This document shows, in pieces, positions 1-6,253 of a stretch of 12,728 nt of DNA. The notes beneath the pieces are model-generated. The model was not told where the DNA came from. It saw only the letters and a list, made by a program, of their open reading frames with translations, and searched no databases. Source of the DNA: an uncultured Leucobacter sp. (GTDB taxonomy: Bacteria; Actinomycetota; Actinomycetes; Actinomycetales; Microbacteriaceae); NCBI GenBank assembly GCA_937872275.1, contig CALMSE010000074.1:1-12728 (forward strand), given 5' to 3'. Numbering within the stretch: the stretch's first letter is position 1; each line of letters starts with the position of its first letter. The position numbers and the translations under genes are program-made.

Positions 1-681
1 CGCCTCGCGCGCGCCGCGGCCCGCGATGATGACGGGGCGCTCCGAGCGCTCGACGGCGTCGGCGAGCAGGCCGATCGCCGCGTCACCGGCGCGCATGGGC
101 ACCGGCGGATCGAGATCGGGGATCCGCTCGAGCAGTCCGGCGTCGACGCGCTCGGCCTGCACGTCGAGGGGGAGGTTCAGCACGACGGTCCGGCGCTGGT
201 CCCGCGCGGTGCGGAAGGCGCGGATCGTGTCCTCGAGAACGCTGCCCGCACTGTTGACCCGTTCGGCCACGGCCCCGACGCTCCGGGCCAGCCCGGGCTG
301 ATCCATGGTGAAGTTCGAGTTCACCGACGAGCGCGCGGTCTCCGCCGTGAGCGCGATGAGCGGGGTCCGACTCTTCGCGGCCTCGCCGATGCCGGTGACG
401 GCGTTCGTCAGGCCGCAGCCCTGGTGCAGGGAGACGACGCCCACCTCGCCGCTCACCCGGGCGTAGGCGTCGGCCATGGTCGCCGCCCCGCCCTCGTGCC
501 GGGCCGCGACGTAGCCCACGCCCGCCGCGATGAGCGCATTGGTGACCTCGAAGTTGCCGGATCCGACCACGCCGAAGCAGCGCCGCACCCCCAGGCGGGC
601 GAGCGCCCCGCCGACGAACTCCGCGACGCTGATGGTCGCGGGCCCGGCGGGCGGCCGAGCGCCCGAATCGAGATTCGGCAC
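1..681 (-). CDS. Thiamine-diphosphate-dependent enzyme, N-terminal part (acetolactate synthase-like), cut by window edge
   Basis: The 227 visible codons match the N-terminal pyrimidine-binding domain of the acetolactate synthase/benzoylformate decarboxylase superfamily. The sequence ARHEGGAATMADAYAR (about residues 60-75) carries the conserved cofactor-activating glutamate, Glu63. It is followed by a GCGLTNAVTGIGEA segment (88-101) typical of these enzymes, and the central domain starts near residue 205. The GTG start at 681 is preceded by GGGAGG at a spacing of 5. The C-terminal diphosphate-binding domain (GDG...N motif) lies outside the window, so substrate and reaction cannot be named: a carboligase or 2-oxoacid decarboxylase is equally possible. 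It lies 53 bp downstream of the AhpD-like gene on the same strand and is probably the fourth gene of the maf-amidase operon. Confidence 0.88.
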   Translation of the reverse strand, partial: MPNLDSGARPPAGPATISVAEFVGGALARLGVRRCFGVVGSGNFEVTNALIAAGVGYVAARHEGGAATMADAYARVSGEVGVVSLHQGCGLTNAVTGIGEAAKSRTPLIALTAETARSSVNSNFTMDQPGLARSVGAVAERVNSAGSVLEDTIRAFRTARDQRRTVVLNLPLDVQAERVDAGLLERIPDLDPPVPMRAGDAAIGLLADAVERSERPVIIAGRGAREA

Positions 682-734
682 GGATCCCTCCCAGCTTCCT
701 GCTTCGCCGATGAGCGTTCTCGCGAGCGCGGGCC

Positions 735-1085
735 TCAGTGCTGGTGCCCGCGGGCCTCTTCGCCGAACTTGAAGCCGAGCCAGCCGTGCGTGAACCCGCC
801 GCCGGCGCGGATCGCGGTCGCGACCCAGGCCGCCTCCGCGAGCTCGGCGTCCGAGGCGCCGGCCTCCACCGCCCGCTTCGAGTGGGCCTCGATGCAGTAG
901 GGGCACTGCGTGGTGACGGCGACGCCGAGCGCGATGAGCTCGCGGAACTTCAGCGGGATCTCGCGCCCCTCGGCGGCGAACACCGCCCCGTCGAAGTCGG
1001 TGAAGGCCTTCAGGATGTCCGGGGTCTCCTGCTTGTAGACCCGCGTGTACTTCGCGTCTTCGCCGCGATCGTGGAACTCGGACAT
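735..1085 (-). CDS. AhpD-like carboxymuconolactone decarboxylase-family protein
   Basis: A 116-residue protein with the complete AhpD catalytic pattern E-x11-C-x2-C-x3-H: Glu49, Cys61, Cys64 and His68, in TTQCPYCIEAHSKRAV. In this family a CxxC plus a proton-relay Glu/His supports thiol-disulfide or peroxidase chemistry, in contrast to true carboxymuconolactone decarboxylases, which lack the cysteines. The length fits single-domain CMD proteins of about 110-120 residues. The ATG at 1085 has GGGGAG about 5 nt upstream. An open frame continues upstream to 1562, but only by running antisense-style into the amidase gene, so it was not used. It sits 71 bp after the amidase and 53 bp before the thiamine-diphosphate enzyme. 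An antioxidant or thiol-reductase role is family inference; the physiological partner is unknown. Confidence 0.9.
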   Translation of the reverse strand: MSEFHDRGEDAKYTRVYKQETPDILKAFTDFDGAVFAAEGREIPLKFRELIALGVAVTTQCPYCIEAHSKRAVEAGASDAELAEAAWVATAIRAGGGFTHGWLGFKFGEEARGHQH

Positions 1086-1156
1086 CTCGTCTCCCCTATG
1101 CCTCGGATATCTCGGACTTCTCGGGCCGGCGGCTCGGGCCGGCGGCGCTGCCCACG

Positions 1157-2590
1157 CTACCGCACGGGCGGAGCGGACGCATGCACCGCGGGTCTGCGGC
1201 CCGCCCACTGCCTCGCCTCTTCGAGCCTCGCGGCGAGCTGCAGCAGCAGGTCGTCGCGCCCGTACTCGGCGACGAGCTGCACCCCGATCGGGAGCCCCTC
1301 GCTGCTCTCCCCCATCGGCAGGCTGATCGCCGGCTGCCCCCCGATGTTGAAGGGGCCCGTGAAGGGGCAGGCCGAGAAGAGGATCTCGTGCCACGACTCG
1401 ACGGTGTGGCCCGGGGCGTCGAAGTCGTGCGTGCCGTGCGGCATCGCCGTGCGGGCGGCCGTCGGCGTCACCAGCAGGTCGTAGGACTCGAAGAAGGCGC
1501 CCGCCCGGCGGCAGGTCTCGTTCAGCGCCTCGAAGCCGTGCCCGACGTCGAGCGCGTTCCACTCCGCCGCCTCCCGCCAGAGGCGGTACGAGGTCGCCTC
1601 CAGCAGCTCGGGCGTCGGCTCGGCCGGGGAGGAGTCGAGCATCGTCCCGATGCTCAGCACCGCGGTCATCGTGAAGACGCGCAGGATCTGCTCGGGGTCG
1701 AAGTCGGGTCGCGCGGTCTCGACCCGGTGCCCCATCGCCTCGAGCAGGGCCGCCGTCTCCAGGGTCGCGCGGACGATCTCCGGGTCGACCGTCGCGCTCC
1801 CCCAGTCGTCGGTCTGCACGGCGATCCGCAGCGGGGCGACCGGGCGGCCGAGAGCCGCGACGTAGGGGCCGCTCGGGGCCGGGATGCGGTACTTCGCCGT
1901 CGCCTGTGGGCCCGCGATGGCGTCGAGCAGCGCCGCGGAGTCTCTGACTGTGCGGGTCACCCCCGACTCGGCCGCGAGCCCGAAGAGCCCCTCGACGTCG
2001 ACGGGGGTCCGCCCGCGCGTGGGCTTCAGCCCCACGAGGCCGCAGAACGCCGCGGGCACGCGGGTGGATCCGGCGCCGTCGGTCGCGTGGGCGATCGGCA
2101 CGGCGCCGGCGGCGACCAGGGCGGCAGCACCGCCGCTCGATCCGCCGACGCCCCGCCCGAGGTCCCAGGGGTTGTTCGTCGCGCCGTTGCGACGGGTCGT
2201 CGTGTCGAAGCTGAAGGCGAACTCGGGCGTGGCGGTGGATCCGAGGGTCGCGAGGCCCGCGGTGCGGAAGCGGCGCATGATGTCGGCGTCCTGCGTCGCG
2301 ACCGACCCCTCGAAGAAGCGGCTGCCGCTGCTGAAGGGGAAGCCCTCGGCGTAGGGGCCGAGATCCTTCAGCAGGAAGGGCACGCCGCCGAGGGGGCCGG
2401 TCGGATCGTGGGCGAGCGGCTCGTCGAGCAGCGGGAAGGCGAGCCCGTTGACCGCGGGCTCGACCCGCTCGATGGCGCGTCGTGCCGCGGCGGCGGCCTC
2501 GGCCCCGGTGACCTCGTCCGAGCCGATCAGCTCGGCCAGGCCCGTCGCGTCGTACGAAGCGTATTCCTCCGGCGACAGCGCGTCCGTCAT
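1157..2590 (-). CDS. Amidase-signature-family amidase
   Basis: A 477-residue amidase-signature enzyme, about the usual length (450-500) for stand-alone amidases. The Ser-cisSer-Lys triad is visible: Lys75 in GVPFLLKDLG, cis-Ser151 in the GVGGSSGG glycine/serine loop, and nucleophile Ser175 in TDGAGSTRVPA. The 24-residue gap between the two serines is the family spacing. A typical GLVGLKPTRGR segment follows. Members hydrolyse amide (sometimes ester) bonds. The substrate is not readable here; this is not obviously GatA, because no gatB or gatC is adjacent. The ATG at 2590 has a strong AGGAGG with about 5 nt spacing, so the longer open frame reaching 2911 inside maf was rejected. It lies 47 bp after maf. 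Confidence 0.93.
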   Translation of the reverse strand: MTDALSPEEYASYDATGLAELIGSDEVTGAEAAAAARRAIERVEPAVNGLAFPLLDEPLAHDPTGPLGGVPFLLKDLGPYAEGFPFSSGSRFFEGSVATQDADIMRRFRTAGLATLGSTATPEFAFSFDTTTRRNGATNNPWDLGRGVGGSSGGAAALVAAGAVPIAHATDGAGSTRVPAAFCGLVGLKPTRGRTPVDVEGLFGLAAESGVTRTVRDSAALLDAIAGPQATAKYRIPAPSGPYVAALGRPVAPLRIAVQTDDWGSATVDPEIVRATLETAALLEAMGHRVETARPDFDPEQILRVFTMTAVLSIGTMLDSSPAEPTPELLEATSYRLWREAAEWNALDVGHGFEALNETCRRAGAFFESYDLLVTPTAARTAMPHGTHDFDAPGHTVESWHEILFSACPFTGPFNIGGQPAISLPMGESSEGLPIGVQLVAEYGRDDLLLQLAARLEEARQWAGRRPAVHASAPPVR

Positions 2591-2637
2591 GATTCCTCCT
2601 CGGGTTCGCCCGCCGCCCGCGGCGGGACTCGGTTCTC

Positions 2638-3285
2638 TCAGCGGTTCCAGAGCACGGTGTAGTCGTGCCCGAGCTCGCGCACGAGACGGCGCAGTGCGGG
2701 CAGCGACAGGCCGATCACGCAGCTGGGCGCGCCCTCGATCCGCTCGATGTAGGCGCCGGCCAGCCCGTCGATCGCGAAGCCGCCGGCCAGCTGCAGCGGC
2801 TCCCCAGTCGCGACGTAGGCCGCGAGCTCTGTGTCGTCCAGGTCGGCCGCGAGCGTCACGGTCGCGGTGTCGACCGAACCCGCGGCGCCGCGCACCTCGC
2901 CGCCGCTGCAATCGACGAGCCAGTGCCCCGAGTGCAGAACCCCGGTCGCACCCCGATGGCGCTTCGCGCGCTCGAGCGCGACCTCGGGGTAGTGGGGCTT
3001 GCCGAGGATCTCGCCGCCGAGCAGGAACGCGGAGTCGCCGCCGAGCACGAGCCCGTCGATCTCGCCGGTGCCGTCGGGGCCGTGGCGCCGCACCACGTCC
3101 TCGGCCTTGAGGCGGCCCAGGTACTCGGTCAGCTCGGGCGCGGTGAGAGCCCGCCCGAGCGCGGCTTCGCGGGCCACGACCTCGGCGTCCTCGTCGACCT
3201 CGGGCGAGAAGCAGAGCGGCTCGATGCCCGCCGCGCGCAGCACGGAGAGGCGGGCGGGCGAGGTCGAGGCGAGGTACAGGCGCAT
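2638..3285 (-). CDS. maf: Maf-family nucleoside-triphosphate pyrophosphatase
   Basis: A 215-residue Maf/HAM1-like protein. It opens with LYLASTSPARLSVLR (residues 3-17), the SxSPxR substrate loop. LGGDSAFLLGGEILGKP (81-97) contains the conserved acidic and lysine positions, Asp84 and Lys96. The C-terminal GGFAIDGLAGAYIERIEGAPSCVIGL region is diagnostic. Family members hydrolyse non-canonical or modified nucleoside triphosphates to monophosphates, sanitising the nucleotide pool; Maf was first described as a septation inhibitor. The ATG at 3285 has no clear ribosome-binding site but a TAGGCT box ends 6 nt before it, suggesting leaderless translation. It is the first gene of the leftward cluster and is transcribed away from the metal importer. 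Confidence 0.93.
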   Translation of the reverse strand: MRLYLASTSPARLSVLRAAGIEPLCFSPEVDEDAEVVAREAALGRALTAPELTEYLGRLKAEDVVRRHGPDGTGEIDGLVLGGDSAFLLGGEILGKPHYPEVALERAKRHRGATGVLHSGHWLVDCSGGEVRGAAGSVDTATVTLAADLDDTELAAYVATGEPLQLAGGFAIDGLAGAYIERIEGAPSCVIGLSLPALRRLVRELGHDYTVLWNR

Positions 3286-3291
3286 GCGCCC

Positions 3292-3297
3292 AGCCTA
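3292..3297 (-). promoter_or_regulatory. Candidate -10 box for leaderless maf transcription
   Basis: On the minus strand TAGGCT is followed by six bases and then the maf ATG, which would place the transcription start at or next to the A of the start codon. No Shine-Dalgarno sequence is visible in the gap. No convincing -35 was found 16-19 bp upstream. The arrangement fits the TANNNT-plus-6/7 pattern of leaderless actinobacterial genes; this is inference. Confidence 0.4.
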
Positions 3298-3369
3298 TTC
3301 GGCCGGTCCGCCCCGATCCGGCGATTCGAGGGGTGCGGCCCCGAGCCGCGCAGCGCGGGATTCCAATAA

Positions 3370-3408
3370 ATTCGGTCTACCTAACTTTACAAATTAGGGT
3401 TCCCGAAT
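3370..3408. promoter_or_regulatory. 39-bp nested palindrome, candidate operator of the metal-importer promoter
   Basis: Two perfectly nested inverted repeats share one centre at 3389: outer arms ATTCGG (3370-3375) and CCGAAT (3403-3408), inner arms CCTAA (3380-3384) and TTAGG (3394-3398). Two further pairs match in the core, so 13 of 19 symmetric pairs are complementary, and the mismatches cluster between the arms. It overlaps the -35 and spacer of the plus-strand promoter, where a repressor would block RNA polymerase. The inner arms are the elements of a DtxR-type box but in the opposite order, so a DtxR/MntR-family regulator is a guess only. No regulator gene lies in this window. Confidence 0.55.
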
Positions 3409-3413
3409 ATAAC
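3386..3413 (+). promoter_or_regulatory. Probable promoter of the metal-importer operon
   Basis: TTTACA (3386-3391; five of six against TTGACA) and TATAAC (3408-3413; five of six against TATAAT) are separated by 16 bp. This is the best sigma-70-type match in the window and lies in its clearest AT-rich island. Transcription would begin near 3420, giving a leader of about 125 nt before the receptor gene. The palindrome centred at 3389 covers the -35 element and the spacer. TTGTAA (3392-3387) on the minus strand could be a divergent -35 with a poor TTTATT-like -10 downstream, but this is weak. Confidence 0.6.
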
Positions 3414-3422
3414 CTGGCCTCA

Positions 3423-3478
3423 TCGGGAGCCCGGGCCCGAGTCCGGATCCGGATCCGGATCCGGATCCGGGCTCCCGA
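3423..3478 (+). repeat. 12-bp-stem hairpin enclosing a TCCGGA hexamer array in the importer leader
   Basis: The stem arms TCGGGAGCCCGG (3423-3434) and CCGGGCTCCCGA (3467-3478) are perfect complements. Between and just into them lie four exact tandem copies of TCCGGA (3442-3465) and a fifth unit ending in G (3466-3471). Each hexamer is self-complementary, so the loop can fold further or exchange partners. It would sit at the extreme 5' end of the importer transcript, about 65 nt before the start codon. There is no T-tract, so it is not a standard intrinsic terminator. Possible roles are transcript stabilisation, attenuation, or simple slippage-prone repeat DNA. No known riboswitch was recognised. 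Confidence 0.75.
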
Positions 3479-3544
3479 AGAAGACCGCCCGGGCGCCGAG
3501 CCCTCTCGCCGCCCGTCCCAGAAGGATCAGAAGGAGTCGCCGCC

Positions 3545-4492
3545 TTGCCCCTCGCCCAGAAGCTCCTCGCCGGAGCCGCCACCGCCCTCGCCGCCCTCGG
3601 GCTCGCCGCCTGCGCCGCGGGCACCGCGCCCGAACGGCACGGCGACGCGCTCGCCGTGTACGCCACCACCGGCTACCTCGCCGATGCCGTCGCGAACATC
3701 GCCCCGGACGCCGAGATCACCACGATGGTCGGCCCGGGCGGCGATCCGCACACCTACCAGCCGTCGACGAGGGACATCGAGGCGATCCAGGGCGCGGACG
3801 CCGTGTTCTGGAACGGCCTGCACCTCGAGGCGCAGATGATCGACCAGCTCGAGAGCCTGGGCGACAGGCAGCTCGCGGTCGGCGAGCAGCTGCCGGAGGA
3901 ACTGCTGCTCGACTGGCCCGAGACCGACGACCACGGCAACCCGCTGCACGACCCGCACATCTGGAACAGCCCCGAGGCCTGGTCGCTGGTCGTCGGGCAC
4001 GTCGCAGACAAGCTGGGCGAGCTCGACCCCGCGAACGCCGGGGACTACCAGGCGAACGCCCGGGCGTACATCGCGGAGATCGAGGCCGCGGCCGCCGAGG
4101 CCGAGACGGTGCTCGCGGCCGTGCCCGAGCCGCGCATCCTCATCACCGGCCACGACGCCTTCAACTACTTCGGCGCGACCTACGGCTTCGAGGTGCGCGC
4201 CACCGACTTCGTCTCGACCGAGGCGGCGCTGAGCCCGGAGGAGCTCTCCGAGCTCGCGAGGCTCATCGCCGACAACCGGGTGCCCGTCATCTTCCAGGAC
4301 AACCAGGCCAACCCCCAGGCCATCACGAGCCTGAAGGAGGCCGTGCAGGCGCTCGGCTGGGAGGTCGAGATATCGGGCGAGGAGCTCTACGCCGACTCCC
4401 TCGGCGCGGAGCCCGGAGTCGACACCTACCTCGGCGTCTTCGCCCACAACGCGCGGGCGGTCGCGGAGGCCCTCGCGGGGGCCGGCGCATGA
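3545..4492 (+). CDS. mntA: Metal ABC transporter substrate-binding lipoprotein (Mn/Zn type, cluster A-I)
   Basis: A 315-residue receptor of the TroA/ZnuA/MntA family. A basic N-terminus and hydrophobic stretch end in the lipobox LAAC with Cys23, so the mature protein should be lipid-anchored outside the membrane. Expected metal ligands are visible: His69 in GGDPHTYQPS, His138 in LHDPHIW, His203 in TGHDAFNYFGATYGFEV, and probably Asp284 in LYADSLG. A His-His-His-Asp set resembles TroA rather than the His-His-Glu-Asp set of PsaA, so metal choice (Mn, Zn or Fe) cannot be settled from ligands. The TTG start at 3545 follows AAGGAG by 8 nt and immediately precedes the signal peptide. It is the first gene of a four-gene operon, overlapping the ATPase gene by ATGA. 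The symbol follows the B. subtilis gene order and is provisional. Confidence 0.9.
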   Translation: MPLAQKLLAGAATALAALGLAACAAGTAPERHGDALAVYATTGYLADAVANIAPDAEITTMVGPGGDPHTYQPSTRDIEAIQGADAVFWNGLHLEAQMIDQLESLGDRQLAVGEQLPEELLLDWPETDDHGNPLHDPHIWNSPEAWSLVVGHVADKLGELDPANAGDYQANARAYIAEIEAAAAEAETVLAAVPEPRILITGHDAFNYFGATYGFEVRATDFVSTEAALSPEELSELARLIADNRVPVIFQDNQANPQAITSLKEAVQALGWEVEISGEELYADSLGAEPGVDTYLGVFAHNARAVAEALAGAGA

Positions 4493-5277
4493 CCGCCGAC
4501 GCGGGCAGCCCGTTCGGAACGGATCCCGCATCCGCCCCGAACGCCTGCAGCACCCGGGGCCTCTCCGTCGCCTACCGCGCGCACCCCGTGCTGCGGGGGG
4601 TCGACCTCGCCGTGCCCGCCGGGATCGTGATGGGGATCGTCGGGCCGAACGGCGCCGGCAAGTCCACCCTCATCAAGGCGATGCTCGGGCTCGTGAAGCC
4701 GCTCACCGGCACGAGCGAGTTCTTCGGGCAGCCGCTCGCCCGGGTGCGTCGCCGCATCGGGTACATGCCCCAGTCCACGAGCGTGGACTGGGACTTCCCG
4801 ACGACCGTGCTCGACGTGGTCACGATGGGCACCTACGGCTCGCTGGGGTGGATCCGCCACCCCGGCAAGGCCGAGCGCGCGCGGGCGCTCTCGGCGCTCG
4901 AGCAGACCGGCATCCCGCAGCTCGCCTCGAACCAGATCGGCGAGCTCTCGGGCGGGCAGCGGCAGCGGGTGTTCCTCGCCCGCACCCTCGTGCAGGCCCC
5001 GGACATCTACTTCATGGACGAGCCGTTCCAGGGCATCGACGCGAAGAGCCAGCAGGCCATCGTGACGGTGCTGCACGCGCTGCGCGAGCAGGGCAAGACC
5101 GTGGTGATCGTGCACCACGACCTCGCCACCGTGCGTGACTACTGCGATCACGTCACCCTGCTCAACGGGCGCGTCATCGCCTCCGGCCCCGCCGACGAGG
5201 CCTTCACCAGAGAGAACATCCGGGTCGCCTACGAAGTCGCCTCGGGCGATGAGGCCTTCCTGGAGTTCGCCTCGTGA
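4489..5277 (+). CDS. mntB: Metal ABC transporter ATP-binding protein
   Basis: A 262-residue ABC ATPase. Walker A GPNGAGKST is at 52-60, the Q-loop glutamine at about 95 (YMPQ), the signature LSGGQ at 153-157, Walker B IYFMDE at 173-178 with catalytic Glu178, and the H-switch His210 in VHHDL. The stretch STSVDWDFPTTVLDVVTMG just after the Q-loop is characteristic of manganese/zinc importer ATPases of the MntB/SitB/TroB group. The ATG lies inside the receptor stop (ATGA), indicating translational coupling. It powers import through the two downstream permeases. The first 20 or so residues are a variable, Pro/Ala-rich extension before the conserved domain. Confidence 0.94.
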   Translation: MTADAGSPFGTDPASAPNACSTRGLSVAYRAHPVLRGVDLAVPAGIVMGIVGPNGAGKSTLIKAMLGLVKPLTGTSEFFGQPLARVRRRIGYMPQSTSVDWDFPTTVLDVVTMGTYGSLGWIRHPGKAERARALSALEQTGIPQLASNQIGELSGGQRQRVFLARTLVQAPDIYFMDEPFQGIDAKSQQAIVTVLHALREQGKTVVIVHHDLATVRDYCDHVTLLNGRVIASGPADEAFTRENIRVAYEVASGDEAFLEFAS

Positions 5278-5321
5278 GCGCGGCAGCCGATCCGCTCGAG
5301 ACGGGGGCGGTCGCGTCGTGA
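5274..5321 (+). CDS. Possible 15-codon minicistron linking ATPase and permease genes
   Basis: A GTG at 5274 overlaps the ATPase stop as GTGA and opens a 15-codon frame (VSAAADPLETGAVAS). Its own TGA is formed by the GTGA containing the permease start at 5318. The two back-to-back GTGA overlaps would let terminating ribosomes hop across the 40-bp gap without a full leader. The codons are GC-ending like the neighbours. The peptide has no recognisable motif. It may be chance in GC-rich DNA, or an in-frame remnant of a longer permease N-terminus in relatives. Confidence 0.25.
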   Translation: MSAAADPLETGAVAS

Positions 5322-6253
5322 ACCCGCTCGAATTCTTCGACAACCACACCTACCGCATGGTGTTCTTCGGCACCGCCGTGATCGGCCTCGTCGCGGGCGC
5401 CCTCGGCGCCTTCGCCTACCTGCGCAAGCAGTCCCTCATCAGCGACGTGATCTCCCACGCGGCCCTCCCCGGCACCCTGATCGCGTTCCTCGCCGCGGTC
5501 GCGGTGCTCGGCGCCGACGGCCGCAACATGCTCGGCCTCATCGCCGGGGCGGTGATCGTCGGCACTCTCGCGGTGCTGTTCGCGAACGGCGTCGCGAAGG
5601 GATCGAAGATCCGCATCGACACGGCCATGGCGGTGTCGCTCACGATCTTCTTCGGCGGCGGCATGCTGCTCATGCGCATCATCGCGAACGGCGCCTTCCC
5701 GGGCAAGGGCGGCATCCAGGACTACCTCTTCGGCAACGCCTCCGTGATCACCATCGCCGACCTGACCACCAGCATCGCCGTCGGCGCGCTCGCGCTCGTC
5801 ATCATGGTCGTGTTCTGGAAGGAGTTCGCGCTGCGCACCTTCGACCCCGACCACTCGACCGTGCTCGGATTCGCCGCACGCACGATCGACGCGCTCATGT
5901 TCGTCACGATCGTGATCGCCACGGTGATCGGGGTGAAGGCCGTCGGGCTCGTGCTCATGGTGGCCTTCGTCGTCACCCCTCCGGCGGCCGCCAGGCAGTG
6001 GGCGCGCACCCTGCCCGGCATGGTCGCGCTCTCCGCCGCGTTCGGCGCCGCGGGCAGCGGGATCGGCGCCTATCTGTCGATCGTGCTCGGCAAGGTCCCC
6101 ACCGGTCCGCTCATCGTGCTCACCCTCTTCGCGATCCTCCTCGTGTCGCTGCTCTTCGCCCCCCGGCGCAGCATCGTCACCCGTCTGGCCGCCCGCGCCC
6201 GTGCGCGCCGGCAGCTGCGACGCGAGCTCCTGGCCGAAGGGGCGGCACGATGA
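5318..6253 (+). CDS. mntC: Metal ABC transporter permease, first of two
   Basis: A 311-residue integral membrane protein of the ABC-3 (cluster A-I metal) permease family, with about eight hydrophobic segments (near 14-34, 50-66, 70-92, 101-121, 141-166, 189-222, 232-256 and 263-282). SLISDVISHAALPG (39-52) is the family hallmark, and GVKAVGLVLMVAFVVTPPAAA (205-225) is the conserved late helix. An Arg-rich cytoplasmic tail ends the protein. The GTG at 5318 follows a GGGGGCGG stretch and starts the conserved NPLEFF sequence; the frame is open from 5135, but upstream residues are low-complexity shadow of the ATPase gene. It overlaps the next permease by ATGA. Having two different permeases favours a Sit/Tro/Mnt-type Mn(II)/Fe(II) importer over a single-permease ZnuB system. 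Confidence 0.92.
   Translation: MNPLEFFDNHTYRMVFFGTAVIGLVAGALGAFAYLRKQSLISDVISHAALPGTLIAFLAAVAVLGADGRNMLGLIAGAVIVGTLAVLFANGVAKGSKIRIDTAMAVSLTIFFGGGMLLMRIIANGAFPGKGGIQDYLFGNASVITIADLTTSIAVGALALVIMVVFWKEFALRTFDPDHSTVLGFAARTIDALMFVTIVIATVIGVKAVGLVLMVAFVVTPPAAARQWARTLPGMVALSAAFGAAGSGIGAYLSIVLGKVPTGPLIVLTLFAILLVSLLFAPRRSIVTRLAARARARRQLRRELLAEGAAR

Noticed and set aside
1181..2662. 493-codon open frame on the plus strand opposite the amidase gene
   Set aside because: Antisense shadow typical of GC-rich codon bias. It is rich in Arg, Gly and Ala with no domain, while the minus strand has a complete amidase triad.
2591..2911. Upstream extension of the amidase into maf
   Set aside because: The extra residues are Arg/Gly-rich maf shadow, and the ATG at 2590 has a strong AGGAGG.
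3380..3398. Canonical DtxR iron box
   Set aside because: DtxR boxes read TTAGG first and CCTAA last. Here the order is reversed and the centre differs, so a canonical call is not justified.
3370..3408. Reading the nested palindrome as an intrinsic terminator for maf or an upstream gene
   Set aside because: It lies between divergent genes, so no transcript needs to end there. The arms are short with mismatched spacers, and it overlaps a good promoter.
3333..3839. Plus-strand frame encoding an Arg-Ile repeat across the hexamer array
   Set aside because: It is out of frame with the receptor gene, and becomes a Pro/Ser/Arg-rich shadow of it. The repeat is better explained as leader DNA.
5135..5317. 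Upstream extension of the first permease
   Set aside because: The 61 extra codons overlap the ATPase gene in another frame and encode Ser/Pro/Arg-rich sequence. GTG 5318 starts the conserved NPLEFF segment.
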